From Hydractinia symbiolongicarpus (Eukaryota > Cnidaria > Hydrozoa > Anthoathecata > Hydractiniidae), in assembly GCF_029227915.1 (NCBI RefSeq), contig NC_079883.1:27590001-27654000 (forward strand): DNA of 64,000 nucleotides, in the 5' to 3' direction. The position numbers and the translations under genes were made by a program. Below the pieces are notes generated by a model. It was not told the origin of the DNA, ran no database searches, and worked only from the letters and a program-made list of their open reading frames with translations. Below are positions 25,011 to 37,222 of this stretch, piece after piece (the stretch's first letter is position 1; every line of letters starts with the position of its first letter).

Positions 25011-27237
25011 AACACCATGCCTAAAACAAATCACGACTGGTTTACTTATATAATATATTATATAATACCGAATAACATGAAAACGAGATTACTTATAAGC
25101 GAATTTTAAGTTTGCAGCGAAGTAGTGCAAACATGGTTTGTTTACTTGCCATATTTGCCAAGTTAATTTGTCATACAGATTGTTATAACCATTTGGTGAT
25201 AATATGGGATAATAGTATGCATCACTGGGCCATTCTAATGCTTTTGTGTATTATTCTTGGTGTTAAATGAGCTAGGTGTTAGCTAGATTTGAATATAATG
25301 ATATGGGTAGCTAGCTAGTTGGCTTGTTGACTTGTTCCAAACAAACGTAAAATTTGAAGCTGTTTACAAAAATTGGTGATGTTGCTGGTATATATCCTGT
25401 GTCTCCAGTGTACCTTTTTTTTAAACAACATCTGTGAAAAAAACATTAGCCAGGATTACATAACTCACATTTTACACATTTGTGATTTCAGAATTAGTAT
25501 ACTAATTTAATTTGGTGGGGAATGTTGGACTTTAAACTTTCCTTGGAATGTTCTTGCTTATTTGTGTCACATTTTAGGCCTCTATCATAGATTATATTTG
25601 GTAAAAAAAATTGTTAAAAATTCCAAAATATAAGGTTGACAAAAGGGATGATATCCTAATTCTTAAATTTTGTATTCAGAGAGTTACCATCTTGGTATTT
25701 TTCAGGCAAATGAAATCGTCCAGTGATTTCACTCAGTCAAAAACATTTTTCCTTAAGAGGATCACTTCACGAAACAATTTAAAAATTGTTGCTTGAAAAA
25801 AAATAACTCTATGGTTACTGACGTACTGAGTAAAAAAAAAATTTCTCTAAAATTTTGTCCACGGAATGCTTGTCATATCGAACTTTAACAAATGAAAACA
25901 ATGTGAGTTTTTTTTTGTGGGGTCAAAAACAAAAAAGAATGCCATGGAGATTATTTTCTGTAAATAAACAATTTGAACAATTCTGCAAGATTAATTTTCA
26001 AGATTTCATGAAAGAAACCAAAATATATTAGGACCTGGCTTTTACGAACATTGAGACTGAGATTTTGCCAAAAATTAAGCACGTTCGCAGCTGAAATCCA
26101 GACTTTAAAAAGAGTTTACTTTTTTATATATATACACAGATTTATGATAATCTCTATACTCTATCAATTCATATTACTTATAAACTGTAAGTTTAAGGTT
26201 AAGGCATGAATATACAAAAAAGATGTGATATTTTAAAATGCTTTTAATTCACCAAAACTTTATTTTGATATATTAATGTATATATTTTTAGAAAGCCTAT
26301 ATGATTACCTATATTTATTTATTAAGAAAAAATAAATTTTGAAGGTTTAATAGACACAAAAAAATTACCCCTCTCCTACAAATGCAATCTCTTTTACAAA
26401 ACTACTAATTTCTGAAGTTTGCTGTTTGCTTTTTTGTGATCACAAGACATTGATCTAAAAATGCTTTTTTAATTTTTTCTTATTGTTTTTTACTTTTGGA
26501 GTTATTTAGTATTAAAATTTTTTCCACAATTTTTAACCTCCAATTGTCAGAATACTCATCATAACTTGCGTTCTACTCATTCTCTCAAGAAGAAGAAAAA
26601 AGCTTTTTAAAGTATAAAATTTCTGTAAGAAACTTAAAAGCTCTTTCACAGTGTTAAATTTTTAAGAGAGTATCACTTACATTTTAAATCTCTTTTACAA
26701 AACTATAAAGGATGTGGGATGGAAAGCACGCTTCTGCATAATAATTGATCACTATGGTAACGACTATTTGTATGGGCTTTTTTGACCCTTGTAAGTATGG
26801 GGGGGGCATAAAGTGCCTGCGGGCTGTAACTTTTGTTCAGTTTGGTTTTAAGTGACAAAACTTGGCACAAAGAAGCATCAATATGTTGTGACTTAATTAG
26901 TGACAAAATATTTAAGTTGATATGTCATCACAGGAAGTAATGACATCATAATGAGACAATGGTTGAAGAAAATATGTCTTTCTTGGAAATTCTTGTTTTT
27001 TATTTTTTTTAAAAACTATTTACAGTACTAGTCATTAAGAAAGTAATATAAGAATGTAAGATATTATCAGCAACATTAACAGGTGGTATAAAGACAAAGG
27101 CTTTCTCTAAGGAGAAAATGGAAATCGATCAGAATTCAAATCATCAAGAATTTTTTTTAAAAAATTATATTTGTGAACCTTAGTTTTAGTAACTCATGGA
27201 ATAAAACTTAAACAATAAAAATAGAGAAATAGGAAAT
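25011..27237. other. AT-rich non-coding stretch, nothing recognised
   Basis: No gene, RNA gene or structured element identified. Short open frames (for example 25611-25796 and 26703-26906) have no domain. Confidence 0.5.
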
Positions 27238-27640
27238 TAGTAGCGTGTAGTAGAGCGTAGTAGAATGTATTTCTCTGTAGTAAAGCGTATTTTTCTGTAG
27301 TAGAGTGTAGTAGCCTGTAGTAGAGCGTATTTCTCTGTAGTAAAGAGGCGTTCATAATGGTCTCGCACTATATACAAACGAAAAATTATCGTGACATCTT
27401 CGCACAAAGAGATTCTTATCAGTACATCACTTGTAGTTGGTAGATAAGCAAGGGATGATGGCAGATACGCCGGTGGTCATCATAATATCAGAGACAAAGA
27501 AACAAATTTAGCAGACACGCCTAAATATTCATTTTCAATTTCACATCCTGTGTTTTACTGCGCTTACCCAACGAGACATGATCCGTTTGTGTGAGCCTTA
27601 GAGAATACATTACAAGCAATGTATGTCCGAAATACCATGA
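27238..27640. repeat. Left arm of a second inverted pair (GTAGTAG array plus unique part)
   Basis: An array of GTAGTAGAGC/GTATTTCTCTGTAGTA units at 27238-27350 is followed by unique sequence to about 27640. In reverse complement this is the arrangement at 49020-49910: unique part, then CTACTAC array. Several stretches of 20 bp or more match, for example GGTCTCGCACTATATACAAA at 27359. Confidence 0.75.
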
Positions 27641-28019
27641 GTGTTCACTATTATGCTTTGTATTCATACATCAATCGTCAATTCCTCACAAGTTACTTTG
27701 GGGATATTAATTTTGCTCTTGATTGTTGAATGTCTAGTTGCGGTTTTATGAAAGAATAGTCGAAATTTCTATCTTTGAGCTGGAACGTGAACAACCAGTG
27801 TGTAATGTCATCCATACTTCATAATTTTCAAGTGCAGAAATTGTTACTTTAAAATTGCTCTACCATGTTTAGTATTTGCGAAAACACTACAAAAGTCTTC
27901 ATGGAAAAAATAAATGAAGCCTTTTCAATGTAGTTTATATGTTCAAACGCGATTCATGATAGCCGTTCACTGGGTGAAGCAAAACTAATTTGGATATGTT
28001 TACATCCTACAAAGAGCTT
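27641..28019. other. Non-coding spacer
   Basis: Sequence between two direct copies of the same repeat arm. Nothing else recognised. Confidence 0.45.
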
Positions 28020-28177
28020 TTTCTCAGTAAATCAAGTGTAGTTGGCAGATAAACAAGGCATAAACGTTGATTTGCCAGTGTTCATCATAATATCACATAC
28101 AAAGAAGCAAATTTAGGAGACCCGCCTAAATATTCCTTTTCAATTTCACATTTTGTGTTCTTCTGCGCTCACCCAAC
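28020..28177. repeat. Partial direct copy of the 27400-27570 arm
   Basis: The stretch from TCAGTAAATCAAGTGTAGTT to CTGCGCTCACCCAACGAG matches 27420-27575 with scattered changes. After this point the similarity becomes weak. Confidence 0.65.
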
Positions 28178-28339
28178 GAGTTCGAAATACCCTCAATGCT
28201 CAATGAACAAATACAACTGGTAAACGAGACGGAAGACAACCCATTTATCCCAGATGCCGAGGAAATGATTGATGCGGCTCCCTTAGAGACGATCGTAGAC
28301 AAGGACGAAGAAGGCAATAGTGATATTGAGATCGATTAG
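28178..28339 (+). pseudogene. Acidic C-terminal ORF tail, possibly of a Tigger/pogo transposase
   Basis: A 53-codon frame ends at a TAG at 28337-28339. It is rich in Glu/Asp and ends DKDEEGNSDIEID, with codon use that looks coding. It has no start, because its 5' side is replaced by the repeat arm at 28020-28177. About 100 bp downstream (28430-28530) lies a C/G-run terminus of the type (AATAAGCCCCCAGGGG) seen at ends of some Tigger-like elements. Acidic tails before the 3' end are usual in pogo/Tigger transposases. This is inference from tail plus terminus, since the DDE core is absent. Confidence 0.3.
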
Positions 28340-28565
28340 TGTTTGTTTTTATTATACTTTAGAAATATATGTTGTGTTTATTAAAATTGTTGTTTTTATT
28401 TTTAGCACACTAAGACTTTTGTATAATTTTATAAGTCCCCTCCCATTTAACCCCCCGCCACGCCCCTCCCGAATAAGCCCTGTCCCCCAAAACCCATTTT
28501 GACAAATAAGCCCCCAGGGGCCTAATCGATCATTAATGGTAGACGTAATAGATCTTTCACGGTTG

Positions 28566-28583
28566 CGCAAAGCATTCTGGGTA
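28566..28583 (-). promoter_or_regulatory. Staf/ZNF143-like site upstream of SAP exon
   Basis: The minus-strand sequence TACCCAGAATGCTTTGCG matches 17 of 18 positions of the Staf (ZNF143) consensus YWCCCRNMATSCMYYRCR. It lies 160 bp upstream of the ATG of the SAP exon, a usual promoter position for this factor. Binding is inferred. Confidence 0.45.
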
Positions 28584-28742
28584 ATCACTATGACAAAATA
28601 CAACACCGCTGCTAGCAGGGATGCGAAGTTTATGTGGTGGCGTGGTTTTCCTGTTTATACAAGTTAATTTTTAATCAATTCTTATATATTTTACACAAAA
28701 AAATTAATTAAAAAAGCTAAAAAGTTAAATCAAGTGAGCTTG

Positions 28743-28992
28743 ATGGCTTCGGTTGAAGATATTAAATGTTTGCAGAATTTTTTAGAACTTTCTATGGCTG
28801 AACTTCAATTTTTCCTTTCCCAGCGTGGGCTTCCAACATCTGGATCACATGGAACGTTGGCTGTAAGAGCTCTGATTGCTCATGAGCAAAAAGTAGAAGT
28901 AAAAGCCACTGCTGAACATACAATTTGCTTCTGCGTAACATGCGAAAAGACATTTGATTCAGACGAAGAGCTGACTTGGAATGTTTGGAAGG
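28743..28992 (+). CDS. SAP-domain first exon of an unidentified gene
   Basis: An ATG at 28743 opens an 83-codon frame ending at the splice donor AAGG|GTAAGT (28993). Residues about 17-50 form a SAP-like motif (LSMAELQFFLSQRGLPTSG, then LAVRALIAHE). SAP motifs bind AT-rich DNA and occur in chromatin and nuclease-associated proteins. A CxxC (CVTC) follows near the exon end, possibly the start of a zinc-binding fold. A Staf-like site lies upstream. No downstream exon is visible, and the donor falls inside the tandemly duplicated block. SAP exons precede SWIM/YqaJ proteins in some invertebrate gene models, but no link is shown here. Confidence 0.5.
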
Positions 28993-29369
28993 GTAAGTCG
29001 GTTTAAAATAACTGAAACAAATACCCTTTTTGGTTGGTTCGTTTTTAACGTAATTTCGAACGTTTTCTTCTCCCTTTAAAATTTGAACTGTACATTCTAA
29101 TTTAAGTAGTTGTGGATTAAAATTTGCCATACACTCAATTATAGTGCCGTATTTTTCCTGCGCGCAGAAATTGAGGTAACTTTTCTGATTAGTTTGTTTA
29201 CATTTTTACCTCCATTTCTGCGTGCGCATCGGGCATTACATAATCACTTAGATGCGTGCGCAAGTAAATATCAGGACTGTGATTCCATGTATTGGTATTC
29301 CATCTAATCATGTGCAAAATTTGATTGTTGTTTTAAAGATGAGAATAGATTTCAGCTATAAAATGGCTA

Positions 29370-29494
29370 CTGACCGGTTTTGATTCTGCCCTGTAAAATA
29401 CAAAGCCATTTGTCAGGGGCACAGACCTCACAAGCTTGGTCTGTACTTTTGAGCCAGGTTTTGTATTTCACAGTACGTTATCAAAACCGGTCAG
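29370..29494. mobile_element. Short palindromic MITE, TA target (unit 1)
   Basis: Inverted ends CTGACCGGTTTTGAT and ATCAAAACCGGTCAG are flanked by TA on both sides. It is 125 bp and non-coding, with a further inner palindrome around ACAGACC/GGTCTGT. A TA duplication fits the Tc1/mariner group. Confidence 0.65.
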
Positions 29495-29514
29495 TATTTG
29501 TTTATTAATGATTA

Positions 29515-29872
29515 GGCAGACGTCACAAATATTTGGTGTTAGAGTCACCCGACTGACACTAATTTTTGATCGAAATTTTTGATATACTGAGTCGGAAAAA
29601 CTAAAATGACAAAAAATATTATACGCTTGTTGTCTCTCCACAGCGATTGCAGCGATTGTTGTGCTTCGCTTTAAAATGTGAAAAGTGTTCACGCGGAAAC
29701 TGCCGGAGATGCCAAAGTTATCATTAAATATCGGCGATTTAATGGCGCGCGTTAATGGCTGGATGGTTGGATAAAATTTTTTGAAATTTTGAGTTATCAT
29801 TCGCCGATCTACCGACCGACTCTATTTTTGGTGCTCAAATGACTCTAACACCCGATATTTGTGACGTCCGCC
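29515..29872. mobile_element. Harbinger-like MITE, TTA target (unit 1)
   Basis: The ends GGCAGACGTCACAAATAT and (reverse complement) GGCGGACGTCACAAATAT continue as inverted repeats for about 36 bp. They are flanked by TTA on both sides (29512-29514 and 29873-29875). A 3 bp TTA duplication with GG-starting ends is typical of PIF/Harbinger. 358 bp, non-coding. Confidence 0.7.
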
Positions 29873-30168
29873 TTATGTAATTTGGATGCCAGCTATCGTT
29901 CAAAGTGTTTCCACTCTTTGAAGGCTTGAAATGCATAAAGAACTGTCAATTCTGAATTCCAGCTTGTATTGAGGCTTTCGGTGGTAAAGTAGCTGTATAT
30001 TTATTTTTACTATAAAGCCAATGTTTAGCTAGCTACTAATAAAAAGCCTGTAATTAGTAAGTTAAAAAGAACACCCACTGTGCTGAATGATAAAAGATAA
30101 ATGGGCTGTGGTATTTCTTTTGAATAAACTTCACTTCTTTTATTCTGAACTTCTGGTAACCAATTAAA

Positions 30169-30277
30169 CCGGGGCTATGGTAACATTCAGATTCACTCAC
30201 CCATGTTGAATCTCCATCAAGAGGAATCGAGCCCCGGTCAGAGTACGAGAGCTATAACCACTAATCTACGGCCCCAC
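30169..30277 (-). repeat. tRNA-derived SINE head (unit 1)
   Basis: Reverse complement of the SINE head and early body at 24810-24930, including the A box and a B box (GGCTCGATTCC on the minus strand) with one change from the consensus. Confidence 0.65.
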
Positions 30278-30776
30278 AAGTAACCTCGAGATTTCCTCCT
30301 TTACACAAACCAGGGTTTCAAATAACCTGGAAAATACTTAAACTTGAAGTATAGACCTATATTTTGAAATTTTAACCCCCCCTGACGGTTTTTTTTTAAT
30401 AACTCCTGATTGCTTTGTTATATGGCTATGATACTTACTGAGTTTTAACATTTATCTATTAGACACCTGCATGCTAATTTTTTAGGTCCCATACCTTTCA
30501 GAGGCTTTGATATTGGCCATTACTCGAAACTACCCCTAAAAATCTCTATGAAATCCTTATAATGGGGAAAATATAATAACTCCTGTTAGGATTATCCTTA
30601 GAACTTGAAACTTGCAACACAACTTTGTTTTATCAAGAAGAATCATTTGGAATAATTTGAACACGTGACTAATTCGATTTCCCGATTTTGTCGGATTTTA
30701 CCCGAAAATCGGAAAAAACGGATTTTCTGGAAATTTTTGGCAATTTTTTATCCGATCCATGTAAAAACCGGAAGAT

Positions 30777-31053
30777 ATGTTAAATAACTTTTATTTAGCT
30801 TTCAGAAACTTCAAACAGAATGTAAAAATTCGCTCTAGAACAAAAGTACTTTCTATGGCTGAACTTCAATTTTTCCTTTCCCAGCGTGGGCTTCCAACAT
30901 CTGGATCACATGGAACGTTGGCTGTAAGAGCTCTGATTGCTCATGAGCAAAAAGTAGAAGTAAAAGCCACTGCTGAACATACAATTTGCTTCTGCGTAAC
31001 ATGCGAAAAGACATTTGATTCAGACGAAGAGCTGACTTGGAATGTTTGGAAGG
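30777..31053 (+). pseudogene. Second SAP-exon copy lacking the original start
   Basis: The duplicated exon from 30848 to the donor at 31054 lacks the first 15 codons of the copy at 28743. The frame stays open upstream to an ATG at 30777, giving a chimeric N-terminus from unrelated sequence. It also lacks the upstream Staf-like site and promoter region. It could serve as an alternative exon, but it more likely has no expression of its own. Confidence 0.5.
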
Positions 31054-31430
31054 GTAAGTCGGTTTAAAATAACTGAAACAAATACCCTTTTTGGTTGGTT
31101 CGTTTTTAACGTAATTTCGAACGTTTTCTTCTCCCTTTAAAATTTGAACTGTACATTCTAATTTAAGTAGTTGTGGATTAAAATTTGCCATACACTCAAT
31201 TATAGTGCCGTATTTTTCCTGCGCGCAGAAATTGAGGTAACTTTTCTGATTAGTTTGTTTACATTTTTACCTCCATTTCTGCGTGCGCATCGGGCATTAC
31301 ATAATCACTTAGATGCGTGCGCAAGTAAATATCAGGACTGTGATTCCATGTATTGGTATTCCATCTAATCATGTGCAAAATTTGATTGTTGTTTTAAAGA
31401 TGAGAATAGATTTCAGCTATAAAATGGCTA

Positions 31431-31555
31431 CTGACCGGTTTTGATTCTGCCCTGTAAAATACAAAGCCATTTGTCAGGGGCACAGACCTCACAAGCTTGG
31501 TCTGTACTTTTGAGCCAGGTTTTGTATTTCACAGTACGTTATCAAAACCGGTCAG
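31431..31555. mobile_element. Short palindromic MITE, TA target (unit 2)
   Basis: Copy of 29370-29494 in the second duplicated unit. It arose by the segmental duplication, not by separate insertion. Confidence 0.65.
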
Positions 31556-31575
31556 TATTTGTTTATTAATGATTA

Positions 31576-31933
31576 GGCAGACGTCACAAATATTTGGTGT
31601 TAGAGTCACCCGACTGACCCTAATTTTTGATCGAAATTTTTGATATACTGAGTCGGAAAAACTAAAATGACAAAAAATATTATACGCTTGTTGTCTCTCC
31701 ACAGCGATTGCAGCGATTGTTGTGCTTCGCTTTAAAATGTGAAAAGTGTTCACGCGGAAACTGCCGGAGATGCCAAAGTTATCATTAAATATCGGCGATT
31801 TAATGGCGCGCGTTAATGGCTGGATGGTTGGATAAAATTTTTTGAAATTTTGAGTTATCATTCGCCGATCTACCGACCGACTCTATTTTTGGTGCTCAAA
31901 TGACTCTAACACCCGATATTTGTGACGTCCGCC
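31576..31933. mobile_element. Harbinger-like MITE, TTA target (unit 2)
   Basis: Copy of 29515-29872 in the second unit. It carries the A-to-C difference noted at 31619. Confidence 0.7.
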
Positions 31934-32229
31934 TTATGTAATTTGGATGCCAGCTATCGTTCAAAGTGTTTCCACTCTTTGAAGGCTTGAAATGCATAAA
32001 GAACTGTCAATTCTGAATTCCAGCTTGTATTGAGGCTTTCGGTGGTAAAGTAGCTGTATATTTATTTTTACTATAAAGCCAATGTTTAGCTAGCTACTAA
32101 TAAAAAGCCTGTAATTAGTAAGTTAAAAAGAACACCCACTGTGCTGAATGATAAAAGATAAATGGGCTGTGGTATTTCTTTTGAATAAACTTCACTTCTT
32201 TTATTCTGAACTTCTGGTAACCAATTAAA

Positions 32230-32338
32230 CCGGGGCTATGGTAACATTCAGATTCACTCACCCATGTTGAATCTCCATCAAGAGGAATCGAGCCCCGGTC
32301 AGAGTACGAGAGCTATAACCACTAATCTACGGCCCCAC
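32230..32338 (-). repeat. tRNA-derived SINE head (unit 2)
   Basis: Copy of 30169-30277 in the second duplicated unit. Confidence 0.65.
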
Positions 32339-32908
32339 AAGTAACCTCGAGATTTCCTCCTTTACACAAACCAGGGTTTCAAATAACCTGGAAAATACTT
32401 AAACTTGAAGTATAGACCTATATTTTGAAATTTTAACCCCCCCTGACGGTTTTTTTTTAATAACTCCTGATTGCTTTGTTATATGGCTATGATACTTACT
32501 GAGTTTTAACATTTATCTATTAGACACCTGCATGCTAATTTTTTAGGTCCCATACCTTTCAGAGGCTTTGATATTGGCCATTACTCGAAACTACCCCTAA
32601 AAATCTCTATGAAATCCTTATAATGGGGAAAATATAATAACTCCTGTTAGGATTATCCTTAGAACTTGAAACTTGCAACACAACTTTGTTTTATCAAGAA
32701 GAATCATTTGGAATAATTTGAACACGTGACTAATTCGATTTCCCGATTTTGTCGGATTTTACCCGAAAATCGGAAAAAACGGATTTTCTGGAAATTTTTG
32801 GCAATTTTTTATCCGATCCATGTAAAAACCGGAAGATATGTTAAATAACTTTTATTTAGCTTTCAGAAACTTCAAACAGAATGTAAAAATTCGCTCTAGA
32901 ACAAAAGT

Positions 32909-34002
32909 AATTATATTTCAAGCAGATAGTGGCATTTTAAAATCGGAATCCGCCCCCCCCCAGTCATAGTTTGTGCGAAAAACCCCGGACCGAATAGGGT
33001 TAAAACAGATGATCATTCCAATTTATTTTTAAAAAAATTATAATTTGTTAGGATTTGTGCGTTTAATGTTTACAAAATCAAGATTTTTAATTTTAAAAAT
33101 GTTACCACAAGATTTTTAGTTCCGTAAATTCTCAGTGATCTGCTGTTATAGGACCAAAAAATAACTTTTTGAGGAAAATGATGATAATAGGTATAATTTA
33201 CATATAAAAATTGATTCTTTCCAGTATACAATTTCTGGCAACAATAACTTGCGCTGTTGATTGTCATAATACTTATTACTGCCATTCATTGGAAAGCCAT
33301 GCTATTAATAGTACACATTAACTGTGGAAATTTCCTATTAAAAAGTTTAAATTGGTGTTTTTTTTTTCAATTATCTGCTGAATAATAATTTTATAAAAAG
33401 ATTAAAAAATAATTTTTTGAGGAAAACGTTAGTTTTTAAAATCTGATGTGGTGGAAAAGTAGGCCAGGGTTGATTTTTTATATAAAGAGAATATTTTTTT
33501 AAATATAATTTCCACCAACATGAAATGCAGCTAATTCCATACTGAATACATGTTCTGAAAGAGCTGGCACATTTATATTTATTTTTGAAAAAAAGAGACA
33601 GTGTACGTCATCTATTCAAAGATATCTGAGTTAAGCATATAATTATATTTCTGTAGCCTGAGCTAGATTGAATTTTGTTAATTATTTTGAGTAAGCTTAT
33701 TTTTTAAAGAAAGACAAATAGTGCTGTGTGTTCACTTAGTAGTAGGAATACTTTTTGCCACTTGAAATACAATTGATCTGAAGATATTTTTTGTCTTGTA
33801 TGAAAGAAATTTGGACAATACTTTAAGGCAAAAACTTCTATTGTTCTTTGCTCACGTGATCATTATTGGGAAATCTTTTCTTCTTTAATGTTAGATGTGG
33901 CCATGCTGGCTTTATGCATATTGGTTGATTTTAATTCGGGTTGCACTGAAAAATTATTATATAAAAAACTCAATTTTAATATCTCAAAGAAAACTTAGTT
34001 AA
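32909..34002. other. AT-rich non-coding stretch
   Basis: Nothing recognised apart from a C-run (CCCCCCCCCC) at about 32951 and the TTAA target at 33999-34002 of the next element. Confidence 0.5.
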
Positions 34003-35476
34003 AGGAGCACTCCAGTGAAAAAAAAATATTTAAAAAAAAATGTTATATAAAACATAGAATCGGATAATTCTCTTCATGAGAAAGACTTTACAAAGCTACA
34101 GCCACTCGACTTCGAACCTCTTCTGTCTCACAAGGGAGAAATTAATAATGATGCAAAGTGATGAGGTGTCTTTTACTGGCTCAAGCAACGTTCTTAGCAA
34201 AATATTTATTTTTTTTAAGAAATAAATATACTTAATCGCTTTTTTTAACATTCTTTTCGTCAAAAAACTTTATCATTTGCTTCATTAAAAAATCTTTTAT
34301 ACTTTACAAGCCAATTTATTTTTTTTTACAGTTCAGCAATATTTTTCCTCTGCACGCGCTTTTTTTGCGCACAAATGTAAACAAATTTTATGTAACGTTA
34401 AAATTTTCTCCGTGATGGAGTACCATTGAAATGCGTGATATAAAATCAAATATGTTCGGGCTAGATAAGTTGGTAAAACGGGGTATTATTATTGTATAAA
34501 TAAAAATCAATCTTATGATTATGGTAAGTCATAAATGTGTTGCAGAAGCTACTGACTTACAAGTGGTTGTTTTGACAAAGCTGTTTTAGAAACTGCATTA
34601 TCAGCATTACATGCAGCCATTATAAAGTTACAAAGATTGAAGAAAATGGGTACATTTACCTCCTGAAAATACTTGGCATGTCCTTCCATCAAAAAAGCTT
34701 CTTTTTTGAAAAACAAAGAATAGAAACTTGAGCGCTACGAAAGATACATGTGTAACTAGAAAGCTTTTTTGTCGGTGTTTGTATTGGAAATTCGTATAAT
34801 GTTCTCTTATTTAATATAAAAATGTACAAAACGTTATTTGGTTGAGTTCTGTGGATATAAGTACAAATATTGAGATAAGAAGAAATGAGAAACTTTAATC
34901 GCGTTCACTAGCTAAAATGGCATTTTTACAAAGTAGCAGAGTATCTTAATATGGAAGTTTATTTCCTGCAGATATCTTTTAAAAGAACTATCTGTGAAGT
35001 GCGCCAACCAAATATAAAAACTTTGATCGCTTGGTAGATCACCTGCACAACGTATTTTGTTTAGCCGTTTTTGAGTTCTATTTTTTTCACAGACGGGATT
35101 CTGTGAAAACTTACTTCTTTACACTTCTCTGATCGATCGGTACATAGAAACACAGAGCAACTAACCATTTTTTAAAGATTTAAACGTAAATTACATACAA
35201 AAAGCGATTTAATGTAAGCTGTATTTATAGGTCTTAACATGCGCTCGCTTAAACTTTCTGCACGATGTGATGTCATTATTTATAATCGGGTCCGGTCCGT
35301 AATGAAATCGCGCCTGTCTGTTTTTTATGAGAAAAAAATTGAATATGCGAAGGCTTGTACAACAATTTTAAATAAGAAAAACAAGTAAAGTAAGTTTTTT
35401 TTTGATTTCTTATGCTTTTCTGAGTACGTATAAAACAAACAAAAAAAAAAAATGTGATTTTTACTGGAGTTCCCCT
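34003..35476. mobile_element. Kolobok-like non-autonomous element, TTAA target
   Basis: The left end AGGAGCACTCCAGTGAAAA and right end (reverse complement) AGGGGAACTCCAGTAAAAA are flanked by TTAA on both sides (33999-34002 and 35477-35480). TTAA duplication with ends starting AGG fits Kolobok. piggyBac also uses TTAA but its ends usually start CCC. 1,474 bp with no transposase frame. A truncated relative lies at 23960-24465. Confidence 0.7.
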
Positions 35477-35480
35477 TTAA

Positions 35481-36135
35481 CTAGGCTAGACATGTCTGAA
35501 ATCTGTACAATACTTGTTAAACTGAGACAGTGTAGAGATACTGCTAACTTTGTACCATAATTATTCAAATAAGTAGTCAAATTTTTATTCAGTATATTGA
35601 CTTTCAGGAGGGATGTTATATGTACAGGTAATATTGCCAGTTGAAATACCCCTAAGTTGAAGTATATCCCTCTTTTCAGTCAGCTAATTTCCTACCTCAA
35701 GGCTTTATTGCGACTTATGCTGAAAAATTGAATAAGCAATTTCTGAAACTTTTACATCCTGTTTTAATTTATAACAGTCGTGGAGTGGTGGAATTAGTTT
35801 TACAGTGTAATGATTTTAAAAACTAGATAAATTTCTGTTGTTTTAATTTAATGATGATGCGAAATGTTTTTTGTTCACAACTCTTCTCGGGATTTTTCTG
35901 TTCTAATTTATACTTTGCTTTTTATGTTAATCAATTTGGTGGTAATTTTTGCTGTTTTTTTTGTTTGTTTTTTTGTATTTCTAATGCAGGTAAAACCAAA
36001 AAAAACTTTGATGAAAATGATTCTTGGAAGAGTGGGACAAGGAAGTTTTCTGGTAACAAAATTAGTTTTGTGTAAATACTGATACTATGTGTGACCTTTT
36101 GTATTTCTGTGTTATGTTATTTAAAAAATATTTCC
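35481..36135. other. Non-coding stretch, T-rich
   Basis: Two overlapping Phe-rich frames at 35851-36082 are translations of T-rich sequence. No domain recognised. Confidence 0.45.
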
Positions 36136-36270
36136 ATTGTTGTAAAACCATGAAAGTTATTGGTTCGAATCCAATCCATCTTTAAAAGGTGGTAGTTCAA
36201 ATGGAAGAACAACATGGTGTGTAATTAGTTTCATACTGCAACAAACAATAATGCAAATCAATTCAAAAAA
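36136..36270 (+). repeat. SINE-like repeat with B box, copy 1
   Basis: Contains a pol III B-box-like GGTTCGAATCC (36162-36172) and shares about 135 bp with 40969-41104, ending in CAAATCAATTCAAAA in both. No clear A box remains, so this is probably the 3' portion of a SINE. Confidence 0.5.
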
Positions 36271-37222
36271 TTTTACAAACAAATGTTTCAAAAAAAGAGG
36301 TAACTATAAGAAAAGAAATGAAAGAAGGAAATTTTTTAATTTACTCGGGATATACGTTCAGTTATTCAGGTTTTGCTGAGCTATAACTACAATCATGTTC
36401 ATAAATTATTGGAAAAACGGCTTTTGAGGCTTTTTTCAGAGTTTCCCCCCTCTCCCCCAACAGTCAGTGTTGATTTTGTGTTGATTTGTGCCCCAAAATA
36501 CTGCCGGCGACTCTGGAAAAGACCTCCAACCAACACTGAAGAGTGGGGGGAGGGGGAAAGTGGTTTTTCCAAAACTATTATGAACATGATTGTAGTTGCC
36601 ATGTGAAAATCAAATCCAATAAGTAAAATTTAGTTAAAAAAATAATTTTTTGAGGAAACTAATTTATCACACCGCAGTTTGTAACATGTAATTGGTAATA
36701 ATGTAATAATGTAATTGGTTCAAGAAGCTTGAAAGGTGGATATATTTTGGATAAGGTAGAAGATTGGATTAATGAATTAAAGATGCTGAGTAAAATTGCT
36801 AAAACAGAGTCGCAAGGGACATAAAGTTGTTTTATCAGTGGCTGGCTACAAGCATAAATTAACATACTGTATGCGAACATACCACACATATATAATTATT
36901 GGAAGAAGTACTCGTAGTTATTAATTCGAATTAATACCAGCACTGACGGGAGGTATTAAAGTAAACAATAACGAGAGACAACTGCTGTCACTCCCGGTTA
37001 AACTTGGTCGTCTTACGAATATTCTAAAACTTATCACAAATAACTGAATATCTTGGTAAACAAATAAAAAAACAGACTCGACAATATGAAGAAGATCCAG
37101 AACTGAAACAAAAGAAAAAACAATCAAACAAAATAAATTGCTAAGATTAGTGTCATTCTTGATCATGTCAGAAGTGAAATGTGTAAGCAGGAAATCAGAC
37201 TGAACGATATCAACCAGGAAGC
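36271..37222. other. Non-coding stretch, nothing recognised
   Basis: Short frames on both strands (for example 36373-36606) show no domain. C-rich and G-rich runs near 36446 and 36546 are partly complementary to each other and may form a local hairpin. Confidence 0.4.

Larger units (their letters stand above)
28787..32908. repeat. Tandem duplication, two 2,061 bp units
   Basis: Units 28787-30847 and 30848-32908 are near-identical; one difference was noticed on reading, A at 29558 versus C at 31619. The right unit starts inside the SAP exon at ACTTTCTATGG. The junction shows at most one or a few shared bases, so it looks like a recent non-homologous tandem duplication. Each unit contains the SAP-exon remainder, a TA-flanked MITE, a Harbinger-like MITE and a minus-strand SINE. 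Confidence 0.9.

Noticed and set aside
36399-36602. Overlapping open frames on both strands around a C-rich/G-rich pair
   Set aside because: Mirror-image frames caused by the imperfect inverted C/G runs. No domain.
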